Shown in pieces: positions 36,516 to 44,110 of a DNA stretch of 64,000 bases. The DNA lies in contig NZ_VTVE01000002.1 in NCBI RefSeq assembly GCF_010906925.1, positions 62,001-126,000 of the forward strand, written 5' to 3'. The notes below the pieces were generated by a model. It had not been told where the DNA came from. It was given only the letters and a program-made list of their open reading frames with translations, and did not search any database. Position numbers and translations under genes: made by a program. Each line of letters opens with the position of its first letter. Positions within the stretch are counted from its first letter, which is position 1. Source of the DNA: Pseudobutyrivibrio xylanivorans. Lineage in GTDB: Bacteria; Bacillota; Clostridia; Lachnospirales; Lachnospiraceae.

Positions 36516-37292
36516 CTAAATACAGTAATCTACAAGTATTAATAAACAAAGGTGGAGGGGATAAAACAGATAGAAAAATTTTCTAAGGAATCTGCTATCT
36601 CTTCCTCGTTCTCCTCTGTATAAGGCAATTGGAATAACCATTGCCATGGCAAGCAATTCAATAGCGCTTGATAAAACAGCTAATGCTCCCACTCCTGCCA
36701 TAAAAGCTATAATACGTGTTCTGAAATCTTCCCCATTTAATATGCTCATCAAGCATATACAGTAAATACCTGCCTCTCCATAATCAACAAATGTAAAATG
36801 CGCAATAGCCATTCCCACGCACATTATTACCATTTTAAGAGCAAGACTAGCCTCGTATTTTTCAACAAGACTATACAGATGAAGGCAAATCAATCCCAAT
36901 AATAATACCCACAGTACATTGTTGTGATACCAATAGAAAAATCTGCCATAGAAAAGATAATCAAACGGTATCTCCGACAACAATGCTACTGTCAAAATCC
37001 TCACTGCATATTTCTTAATATTTCTAGTGTGGTCCACTCCCTCCACCAGAAGATAACAATATATAGGAAAAGCCATCCTTCCGATGCCTCTCAACACATG
37101 GTAGAAAATGTAATAGGAGGCATATGTGTCTGCCGACATAGAAGGCATGTTTTCAATAATCCAAGATGAAAGTGGTCCAAGAGCAAAATGATCAACAAAC
37201 ATAGTCAATATTGCAATTAGCTTTAGCCCCGTACCTGTAATCTCAAATCTATTGCCAATCCCTTCTTTTCTATTAATTAATAAAGTATCCAT
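36516..37292 (-). CDS. TraX family membrane protein
   Basis: A 258-residue protein with about 8 hydrophobic segments and the TraX hallmark near the N-terminus, TGTGLKLIAILTMFVDHFAL, followed by YVLRGIGRMAFPIYCYLLVEG-like sequence (VLRGIGRMAFPIYCYLLVEG). TraX is known as the F-pilin N-acetyltransferase; Firmicutes members are numerous and not linked to conjugation, so the substrate here is unknown. Its ATG overlaps the end of the KdsC-like gene by 16 bases. Confidence 0.85.
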   Translation of the reverse strand: MDTLLINRKEGIGNRFEITGTGLKLIAILTMFVDHFALGPLSSWIIENMPSMSADTYASYYIFYHVLRGIGRMAFPIYCYLLVEGVDHTRNIKKYAVRILTVALLSEIPFDYLFYGRFFYWYHNNVLWVLLLGLICLHLYSLVEKYEASLALKMVIMCVGMAIAHFTFVDYGEAGIYCICLMSILNGEDFRTRIIAFMAGVGALAVLSSAIELLAMAMVIPIALYRGERGRDSRFLRKFFYLFYPLHLCLLILVDYCI

Positions 37293-37753
37293 TCAATAAA
37301 CTCTCTAACACAACCTCTTCCGCCATCTTTGGATGAAACGAAATCAGCTAATTCAACAACTCCCGCCGCTGCATCTGCAGGACAGCCAATAAGTCCACCA
37401 GCTGCCTTGATTGCTTTCATTACATGTAAATCATTTAAGTCATCTCCCATGTATGCGCAATCCTTTAATGACTCCCCCCGCTCTGCAAGAATTTCATTTA
37501 ATTCTCCAAGCTTATCAGATATACCCTGGTGAATTTCATTAATGCCAAGCTCCTTGCAACGATTCAAAACAATATTGCTAGTACGACCTGTTATTATAAC
37601 TGGAACGATTCCAGCTGGAATAGCCTGATGACAAATACCGTAGCCATCCTTTATATTGAAAGCCTTGCAAAGCTCGCCATTTTCTCCCATATATACGCAA
37701 CCATCTGTAAGTGTGCCATCCACATCTAACACTAGGTATTTAATATCCTTCAT
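37277..37753 (-). CDS. KdsC/YrbI-type HAD phosphatase
   Basis: A 158-residue capless HAD enzyme: motif I VLDVDGTLTDGCVYM with both catalytic Asp, motif II IITGRTSNI, motif III/IV MGDDLNDLHVMK and CPADAAAGV. This set is the signature of KDO-8-phosphate phosphatase (KdsC), which elsewhere serves LPS or is fused to acylneuraminate cytidylyltransferases. In a Gram-positive host an LPS role is unlikely; the true substrate may be another nonulosonic acid phosphate or sugar phosphate. First of a two-gene operon with the TraX-like gene. Confidence 0.85.
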   Translation of the reverse strand: MKDIKYLVLDVDGTLTDGCVYMGENGELCKAFNIKDGYGICHQAIPAGIVPVIITGRTSNIVLNRCKELGINEIHQGISDKLGELNEILAERGESLKDCAYMGDDLNDLHVMKAIKAAGGLIGCPADAAAGVVELADFVSSKDGGRGCVREFIEWILY

Positions 37754-37784
37754 TATAATAAACTCCTTTAAAACAATTTGCTCT

Positions 37785-37854
37785 CTTAATAAACAATTTT
37801 AATATATTTCCCCAAGATTGTGGGATTTATTTTTGTATACAATTGTTTATTAAG
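37785..37854. repeat. 70-bp element bounded by 14-bp perfect inverted repeats
   Basis: CTTAATAAACAATT (37785-37798) and AATTGTTTATTAAG (37841-37854) are exact inverted copies separated by 42 bases, which themselves include a small TCCC/GGGA hairpin. It lies between the nhaC terminator and the KdsC-like gene. It could be a two-half-site operator, a large leader hairpin, or a miniature inverted-repeat element; no second copy was noticed in this window. Confidence 0.5.
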
Positions 37855-37876
37855 GTGCCACCTGCCCTTTTCCACT

Positions 37877-37919
37877 AAAAAAAGTGCCAAGGTTATGGCC
37901 TATGACCTTCCTTGACACT
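37877..37919 (-). terminator. terminator of the dapA-nhaC operon
   Basis: AGTGCCAAGG (37883-37892) pairs with CCTTGACACT (37910-37919) with one mismatch, and further inner pairing; on the minus strand it is followed by TTTTTTT. Confidence 0.88.
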
Positions 37920-37942
37920 ATTATTTAAAAATTACCAAAATA

Positions 37943-39481
37943 CTAGGCCTGAGCTTTTGCTTTAGTCACCTTCTTAAGTACAAGAAGTGTTCCTATCATA
38001 AGAGCAATACCGATAACAAGGCAAACAAACCAGTTTCTAATAAATCCAGATACTATATAAGAAACAAGTGATACAGCTGCTACGGTAAATGCATATGGAA
38101 GCTGAGTGCTTACATGACTGATATGGTTACAATCAGCACCAGCAGATGCCATAATTGTTGTATCTGATATTGGTGAGCAATGGTCTCCACAAACTGCACC
38201 AGCCATACATGCTGAAATAGCAATAATCATAAGCTCGTTATTTACATCTCCGCCAAATACATTTACAACGATTGGGATTAAAATACCAAATGTTCCCCAT
38301 GATGTACCTGTTGCAAATGCAAGGAAGATACCTACTAAGAATACAAGCGCTGGAAGTAGACTCATAAGTGCTCTATTGTCAGCAATATTGGCAACGATAC
38401 CTCCAACATACTCTGCTGCACCAAGGGAATCTGTCATAGACTTAAGTGTCCATGCAAATGTAAGAACAAGTATTGCAGGCACCATACTCTTGAATCCCTC
38501 TGGGATTGCATTCATGCACTCATTAAAGCTAAGCACTCTTGTTATAAGGTAGAAAACAATAGTAATAATAAGTGCAACTACTGAACCATAAACAAGTCCA
38601 ACTGAAGCATCTGAATTAGAGAATGCATCAATAAAGCTAGCTCCCTCAAAGAAACCGCCTGTATAAATCATGCCGATTATACAGCACACAATAAGAGAGA
38701 TGATTGGAAATACAAGATGGCTAACCTTTCCTTTTTCAGAGATAGGTGGGTGAGGCTGATCCTCTGCACCTGTAAGGCTGGCAGCATCCTTTTTCTTCCT
38801 TTCCTTTAGCTGTGCTCTGTGATTGAGCTCCGCTAAATTCATAGCACCATAGTCAAACTTCATATATGTAATAGAAAACATCATTACAAGTGTAAGCAAT
38901 GCGTAGAAGTTGTATGGGATGGCTCTAATAAAAAGTGAAAGTCCATTAGCTCCATCAACAAAGCCTGTAACTGCTGCTGCCCATGATGAAATAGGAGCAA
39001 TGATACAGACAGGTGCTGCTGTTGCATCAATAAGATAAGCCAGCTTTTCTCTAGAAATGCCATGCTTGTCAGTAACTGGTCTCATAACTGAACCTACTGT
39101 AAGGCAGTTAAAATAATCATCGATAAAAATAAGCATACCAAGGACAATTGTAGCTACCTGTGCTCCTGCCTTTGTCTTAACGTGAGTAACGGCCCATTTA
39201 CCAAATGCTGCCGAACCTCCGGCACGATTCATAAGCATAACCATACTTCCAAGAACAACAAGGAAAATAAGAATACCTACATTCCAGCTGTCTGAAAGCT
39301 GACCAATCATGCCATCAACAAAGATGTGTTGCATAGCAGCGGTTAAATTAAATCCTGCGTATAACAATCCACCTGTAAATATACCTATAAATAAAGATGA
39401 ATAAACTTCCTTTGTAATAAGGGCGAGAATAATCGCGATTAATGGTGGAAGTAAAGACCAAACTGTATTAGTAAATTCCAT
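37943..39481 (-). CDS. nhaC: NhaC family Na+/H+ antiporter-like transporter, probable lysine transporter
   Basis: A 512-residue membrane protein with about 11-12 hydrophobic segments. Motifs IFIDDYFNCLTVGSVMRPVTD, SWGTFGILIPIVVNVFGGD and GAVCGDHCSPISDTTIMAS are typical of NhaC. It overlaps dapA by 14 bases and lies behind the same lysine riboswitch. Comparative work on the lysine regulon (Rodionov and colleagues) proposed NhaC-type members under L-box control as lysine transporters (LysW), so lysine import is the most economical function; Na+/H+ exchange remains possible. Confidence 0.88.
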   Translation of the reverse strand: MEFTNTVWSLLPPLIAIILALITKEVYSSLFIGIFTGGLLYAGFNLTAAMQHIFVDGMIGQLSDSWNVGILIFLVVLGSMVMLMNRAGGSAAFGKWAVTHVKTKAGAQVATIVLGMLIFIDDYFNCLTVGSVMRPVTDKHGISREKLAYLIDATAAPVCIIAPISSWAAAVTGFVDGANGLSLFIRAIPYNFYALLTLVMMFSITYMKFDYGAMNLAELNHRAQLKERKKKDAASLTGAEDQPHPPISEKGKVSHLVFPIISLIVCCIIGMIYTGGFFEGASFIDAFSNSDASVGLVYGSVVALIITIVFYLITRVLSFNECMNAIPEGFKSMVPAILVLTFAWTLKSMTDSLGAAEYVGGIVANIADNRALMSLLPALVFLVGIFLAFATGTSWGTFGILIPIVVNVFGGDVNNELMIIAISACMAGAVCGDHCSPISDTTIMASAGADCNHISHVSTQLPYAFTVAAVSLVSYIVSGFIRNWFVCLVIGIALMIGTLLVLKKVTKAKAQA

Positions 39482-40352
39482 AAGCTTTCATGTTCTCCTC
39501 TAAGATTTTCGCATGAGCTTCTTCCATTTCTGTAAGTGGTTTTCTAAGTGGTCCAGCTTCAAAGCCCATTAAATTAAGTGCCTTCTTAACAGGAATTGGA
39601 TTAACTTCTGAGAAGAGGCTATCAATAAGTGGAAGTGCATCAAGCTGCATCTGAGCTGCCTTCTTGAAATCTCCGTCGAAGCAAGCCTGACAAATATCAT
39701 GTGTCTGCTGTGGTGCCACATTTGACAATACAGAAATAACACCAATTCCACCAAGTGACATAATAGGAACGATCTGATCATCGTTACCAGAATAAATATC
39801 AATAACACCAGCACCTAAGTGAGCAAGCTTTGCTATCTGGCTGATATTTCCTGATGCCTCCTTGATAGCAACAATGTTTTTAACATCCTTTGCAAGCTTA
39901 ACTGCAGTCTCTGGTAAAATATTGCAACCTGTACGGCTAGGTACATTGTAAAGAATACATGGGATGTTAATTGCATCTGCTGTGTCCTTGAAGTGTACAT
40001 AAAGACCACCCTGTGTAGCCTTGTTGTAATATGGTGTTACAAGAAGTACAGCATCTGCACCAGCCTTCTCGGCCTCCTGTGATAAATAGATAGCTGTCTC
40101 TGTTGAATTTGAACCTGTACCTGCAATAACTGGTACTCTCTTATTTACTGTCTTGATACAATGTCTAACAACATCCAAATGCTCCTCATGAGAAAGTGTT
40201 GAAGCCTCGCCTGTTGTTCCGCAAATAACAATTGCATCTGTACTGTTCTTAATCTGATATTCAATAAGATTATCAAGCTTCTCATAATTAACTGAACCAT
40301 CTGCATTAAATGGAGTTACAATTGCTACTGCTGCACCGTTAAAAATACTCAT
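39468..40352 (-). CDS. dapA: 4-hydroxy-tetrahydrodipicolinate synthase
   Basis: A 294-residue class I aldolase barrel: TPFNADGSVNYEKLDNLIEYQ, CGTTGEASTLSHEEH (TTGE pyruvate-binding), the Tyr of LYNVPSRTGCN and the Schiff-base Lys in IVAIKEASGN (about residue 161). It catalyses the first committed step of lysine/diaminopimelate synthesis. It is directly behind a lysine riboswitch and terminator, matching its product pathway. Confidence 0.97.
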   Translation of the reverse strand: MSIFNGAAVAIVTPFNADGSVNYEKLDNLIEYQIKNSTDAIVICGTTGEASTLSHEEHLDVVRHCIKTVNKRVPVIAGTGSNSTETAIYLSQEAEKAGADAVLLVTPYYNKATQGGLYVHFKDTADAINIPCILYNVPSRTGCNILPETAVKLAKDVKNIVAIKEASGNISQIAKLAHLGAGVIDIYSGNDDQIVPIMSLGGIGVISVLSNVAPQQTHDICQACFDGDFKKAAQMQLDALPLIDSLFSEVNPIPVKKALNLMGFEAGPLRKPLTEMEEAHAKILEENMKAYGIY

Positions 40353-40370
40353 ATTATCCTCCTAAGTAAT

Positions 40371-40399
40371 AAAAAAACTGACCATACATAGATGGTCAG
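40371..40399 (-). terminator. riboswitch expression-platform terminator
   Basis: CTGACCAT (40378-40385) pairs with ATGGTCAG (40392-40399), followed on the minus strand by TTTTTTT, just before the dapA ribosome site AGGAGG. It is the off-state terminator of the lysine riboswitch. Confidence 0.9.
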
Positions 40400-40420
40400 C
40401 TAATAAATGTCTACGATTAT

Positions 40421-40592
40421 GATAGCTCCCCATCTATAATTAACTATAAATGACAGTCATACAGCTATTAACTATATGCCCAAGATCAAACACCTACAGG
40501 CGGTATCCTCTTTCGGCGAAATCCCCTTTCATCTCATATCACATGGGCCTGTCCCATCAATGAGATTACTAATGTCTCCCGCAACCTCTATC
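40421..40592 (-). promoter_or_regulatory. lysine riboswitch (L box)
   Basis: The minus-strand RNA begins GATAGAGGTTGCG (ending at 40592) and ends ATGGGGAGCTATC (starting at 40421), so GATAG pairs with CTATC to close the P1 stem. Between them lie the conserved L-box blocks AGTA, GATGAAAGGGG and TTCGCCGAAAG (near 40511-40535). Span about 172 bases, as in known lysine aptamers. High lysine should favour the terminator at 40371-40399 and switch off dapA and the NhaC-type gene. Confidence 0.93.
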
Positions 40593-40610
40593 TCTTATTA
40601 AGTTGCCCTC

Positions 40611-40639
40611 ATAGTACAACTTCAGTTGGCACCTGTCAA
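40611..40639 (-). promoter_or_regulatory. promoter of the lysine-riboswitch operon
   Basis: Minus-strand perfect TTGACA (40634-40639), 17-base spacer, TACTAT (40611-40616). Transcription would start near 40604, just ahead of the aptamer. Confidence 0.85.
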
Positions 40640-40646
40640 CAAAAAA

Positions 40647-40675
40647 TTGATAATACCCTTTTTTGATGATAAAAT
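40647..40675 (+). promoter_or_regulatory. promoter of the amidase gene
   Basis: TTGATA (40647-40652), 17-base spacer, TAAAAT (40670-40675). It is back to back with the riboswitch promoter, with only 7 bases between the two -35 boxes; an AGGAG ribosome site follows before 40703. Confidence 0.75.
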
Positions 40676-40702
40676 TATGGAAAATATACAAGGAGATTTG
40701 TT

Positions 40703-41494
40703 ATGAGATTATTCTTTAAAAAATGCATATCTTTAGCCCTATGTTTAGCGGCATCAGTTAGTTTTTTTGTCAGCAATGACTTTACTTCAGAAGCCAAATC
40801 TAACAAGACTTCAAAAAATATCGTAGTTGTTTTAGATCCAGGACACGACAGCACTCATATAGGTTGTCACTATGAAAATTTCGAGGAAGGCCTTGCCAAC
40901 CTCTACATCGCCTACTACTGCAAGCAGGAGCTTGAGAAATATTCTGGTGTAACAGTTTATATGACTCGCTACGGTTTTGACTGCCCATACGGAGCTGATC
41001 AGAATTCAAAATCTGATTGCCTAACAGGTCGTGTTGATTATGCCAAATCTGTTGGGGCAAATGTAATCGTCAGCCTTCATAATGACTATGACCCTGATTT
41101 AGATGCTTCACAAAACGGTTCCAAGATAATTATTCCAAATCCTAACTACAAGCCATCTTACTGTGTAGTTGGACAGAATCTTGGTAGCTCTATTCTAAAT
41201 GAGCTTGTAGGTACAGGCCTTCAGGTTAACAACTGGAAGCTCTGCCCAAATGGCACAGGTCTTGTCACTCGCGATTCTGATTCTGGCACATATCCAGATG
41301 GCTCTGCCAAGGACTACTACGCCCTTATTAATCGTTCAAAGACTTCTGGAATTCCATGTATTATTGTTGAGCATGCTTTCTGCACCAATTATTCAGACAG
41401 AGTAAATCACTTAAGCTCTCCAGAGCAGTATCAACAGCTTGGTGTTGCCGATGCAACAGGCATTGCAAAATATTACGGGTTAGCTCTTAAATAA
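40703..41494 (+). CDS. secreted N-acetylmuramoyl-L-alanine amidase
   Basis: A 263-residue protein with a signal peptide (hydrophobic core ISLALCLAASVSFFV, residues about 9-23) and an Amidase_3 catalytic domain. Zinc ligands and catalytic Glu are visible: His in VVLDPGHDS, Glu in FEEGLANL, His in VSLHNDYDP and Glu in IIVEHAFCTN. It cleaves the amide bond between MurNAc and the stem peptide outside the cell. No SH3 or LysM binding domain is attached. The channel gene follows 21 bases later. Confidence 0.92.
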   Translation: MRLFFKKCISLALCLAASVSFFVSNDFTSEAKSNKTSKNIVVVLDPGHDSTHIGCHYENFEEGLANLYIAYYCKQELEKYSGVTVYMTRYGFDCPYGADQNSKSDCLTGRVDYAKSVGANVIVSLHNDYDPDLDASQNGSKIIIPNPNYKPSYCVVGQNLGSSILNELVGTGLQVNNWKLCPNGTGLVTRDSDSGTYPDGSAKDYYALINRSKTSGIPCIIVEHAFCTNYSDRVNHLSSPEQYQQLGVADATGIAKYYGLALK

Positions 41495-41515
41495 TAAACA
41501 AATGGGGGTTTTGTT

Positions 41516-42478
41516 TTGAAAAAACAGCGTATATTTAACATCATTCAAATTGGAAATAAGGAAGATATTGTAAGCCGTGCATTCGATATTTTCATTGCAG
41601 CGGTTATCATTCTCAATGTATTTGTTATGGTTTTACAGACCTTTAGCAATCTATCTCCTTATTTTCCAATACTAGACGCTGTTGCCCTTGTCACTATTAT
41701 CATTTTTTGCATCGAGTATGTCCTTAGAATCTGGACTGCTGATTTGCTTTATCCTAATCTTTCAAAGAAAAAGGCCATCCTCAAGTTTCTAGTTTCTTTC
41801 GATGGCATCGTAGATTTATTTACCATACTTCCATTTTTCTTTTTATCTGGATTTATTGCCTTTAGAATCCTTAGAGTCGTTAGAATTTTCCACTTGTTTA
41901 GAATCAACGGACAGTATGATTCTTTTGCAGTAATCTTTTCCGTATTACACGAAAAGAAGAATCAAATTCTTTCTTCCATTGTTATTGTGCTTATATTGAT
42001 GTTAGCAAGCTCTATTGGTATTTACTATGCAGAGCATAATGCCCAGCCAAATGTTTTTGAAAATGCCTTTTCTGGAATTTGGTGGTCAGTATCTACTCTG
42101 CTTACTGTTGGTTATGGTGACATTTTCCCAATCACCACTGCAGGTAGAATCATGGGTATTTGTACGGCGTTTCTCGGTGTAGGCGTTGTTGCTATCCCTA
42201 CTGGTATCATAAGCGCCGGTTTCGTTGAGCACTATTCTAGAGTTAAGATGCTTACCAATTTTGCAAGAGATGAACACATCGATATGCTTACTGTAAGGGT
42301 AAGTGATGGACACTGTTGGAGCGGTCTTCGTGTGGATGAGCTTGGGGTGCCTGAACATTTTCTTCCTGCAGTTGTCATGCGAGATGGTGAGGCACTTATT
42401 CCTGTCAATGAATTACAAATAAAAACCGGCGACACTGTGGTGCTTGCCGCCGATTCATATTTCTTCCATGCTTATTAA
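41516..42478 (+). CDS. voltage-gated potassium channel with TrkA-C domain
   Basis: A 320-residue six-TM channel: S1-S4 region with a regularly spaced basic S4 (FRILRVVRIFHLFRI), pore helix and selectivity filter TLLTVGYGDIFP, S6 (GRIMGICTAFLGVGVVAIPTGII), then a C-terminal TrkA-C domain (LTVRVSDGHCWSGLRVDELG). The start is TTG at 41516, preceded by GGGGG; no ATG fits. It is followed by a tail-to-tail 24-base overlap with the next gene on the other strand. Confidence 0.9.
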   Translation: MKKQRIFNIIQIGNKEDIVSRAFDIFIAAVIILNVFVMVLQTFSNLSPYFPILDAVALVTIIIFCIEYVLRIWTADLLYPNLSKKKAILKFLVSFDGIVDLFTILPFFFLSGFIAFRILRVVRIFHLFRINGQYDSFAVIFSVLHEKKNQILSSIVIVLILMLASSIGIYYAEHNAQPNVFENAFSGIWWSVSTLLTVGYGDIFPITTAGRIMGICTAFLGVGVVAIPTGIISAGFVEHYSRVKMLTNFARDEHIDMLTVRVSDGHCWSGLRVDELGVPEHFLPAVVMRDGEALIPVNELQIKTGDTVVLAADSYFFHAY

Positions 42479-43957
42479 TTTACTAATTGTATTCCTATAT
42501 TTTTCAGGTGGTAAATCGCTCTTTTGAACTTTGTTGGCTCCAAGTTTCTTAGCCTTTCTTGCCTCCTCATCTGTTGATGCGATGGCAAGAACAGGTATAT
42601 TGGAAAAGCCCTCTCTAGTCTTTATATATCTTAGAATGATTCCATCAGATTCCATTTCTACAGCCATATTTACAACTATAGCTTTAATATTCTCTCGGTA
42701 CTGACTTATTGTCCTAATGGATTCATCTACATCTGAAACCACCTTATACAGGTATTCGTCAGAATCATCTCCTAATTTTGCCAAAGGATCATCTTCATTT
42801 TCCACTATATTAATTATTATAGGTTTTATTGAAACTTCAGATTCTTTTTCTACCATCCATGTTGTCACACAGTTTTTGCCCATTATTTTCGACTTATAAA
42901 GTGCATCATCGGCAATCCTAAATACATCCTGGCTGGCATGATATCCCTTGTCAATAACTGCACCTATACTTACAGAAAATGGCTGACCATTTCCCAGCTG
43001 TACATCTGCCAAAAACATCTGCAATGTACGGCATCTCAATTGCAAAATAGCAGGGTCTGTCATATTAGGCATAAGTACCACAAACTCGTCCCCACCATAT
43101 CTTCCTATTATGTCATATACTCTAAAGCTGCTGATAAGAAGGGTTCCCACTCTCTCCAAAAGCAAATCTCCAGTGTTGTGACCCAGGTTATCATTGACCT
43201 GTTTGAAATCATCCAAGTCAATAATAAGCATTGCACTAGGTGCCTCCGCCTCTTTTTGCAAGTAATAATTGTCGATTTTCTGTAGAAGTGCTCCCTTATT
43301 AAGCACGTGGGTAAGCTTATCTATGGCACTCATCTTCTTCAGTTCAATCAACGTAAGTCCCGCTTTACTTCGCATTTCAAGAATAATATGAGCACATATC
43401 ATAGCAATAATATAGGCAGCAATAAGAATATGTAAGTCAAGTCTAAACAGTTCTATGCTTTTATTAAAGTATCCCAACGGCGCATAAATCAGAATAATAA
43501 TCAATTCCTCTATTCCATATTTATACATCTTATCTATATACACCATCGGAAAAACAATAAATGCCAGCGGCGTCCATATCATCTGCAGACTTCTATTGCC
43601 AAATACATCCATGCAGACGCATATGATACACATTGAAAAATAAAATGCTCCACATATTAATCCCGTAGCATTGGTACTAATTTCTTCTTTTAATTTACTT
43701 ATATGGAGATTTACAAAGAAATATATTGCTAGAAGTGGTATTACCAAAAAGAAAGTAACATCTATCTTAAAAACAGGCATGACAATAAATGCTATGGCAA
43801 ACATTAGCATGTACACCATGGAAACGTACATGCAAACCTTCCTTAGCATATGCAAGTTATCCTTGTCGATACTCTTTATGCACAGCTGAAAGTAATCTCT
43901 GATATCGTCATTTACCTTCTTCTGTTTATTTAAAAAATTTTCCTTTCTGGTCTGCAT
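42455..43957 (-). CDS. membrane diguanylate cyclase with C-terminal pseudo-receiver
   Basis: About 500 residues. An N-terminal region with about five to six TM segments (from VCMYVSMVYMLMFAIAFIVMP), a GGDEF domain with intact RYGGDEFVVLMPN and KSKIMGKN, then about 130 residues resembling a receiver (AIVVNMAVEMESDG, IPVLAIASTDEEARKAKKLGA). The receiver phosphoacceptor Asp is replaced by Asn and the usual acidic pair is missing, so it is probably not phosphorylated. The start is uncertain: ATG at 43957 or 43987, or TTG at 43996; none has a good ribosome site. The 3' end overlaps the channel gene by 24 bases. Confidence 0.8.
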   Translation of the reverse strand: MQTRKENFLNKQKKVNDDIRDYFQLCIKSIDKDNLHMLRKVCMYVSMVYMLMFAIAFIVMPVFKIDVTFFLVIPLLAIYFFVNLHISKLKEEISTNATGLICGAFYFSMCIICVCMDVFGNRSLQMIWTPLAFIVFPMVYIDKMYKYGIEELIIILIYAPLGYFNKSIELFRLDLHILIAAYIIAMICAHIILEMRSKAGLTLIELKKMSAIDKLTHVLNKGALLQKIDNYYLQKEAEAPSAMLIIDLDDFKQVNDNLGHNTGDLLLERVGTLLISSFRVYDIIGRYGGDEFVVLMPNMTDPAILQLRCRTLQMFLADVQLGNGQPFSVSIGAVIDKGYHASQDVFRIADDALYKSKIMGKNCVTTWMVEKESEVSIKPIIINIVENEDDPLAKLGDDSDEYLYKVVSDVDESIRTISQYRENIKAIVVNMAVEMESDGIILRYIKTREGFSNIPVLAIASTDEEARKAKKLGANKVQKSDLPPEKYRNTISKLISMEEI

Positions 43958-44110
43958 AGGAGTAATATAACAGAAGTTTCTTACCATTTTTTGCAAACTG
44001 TGTGAAAAAACTGTGAAACTACCTTGTACTTACTATCTTTTAATAGATATGCCATTTGATGTATTATAGTGATAAGGCTTAAGGGCTAAAATTACTTTAA
44101 GGAGGTTTGT

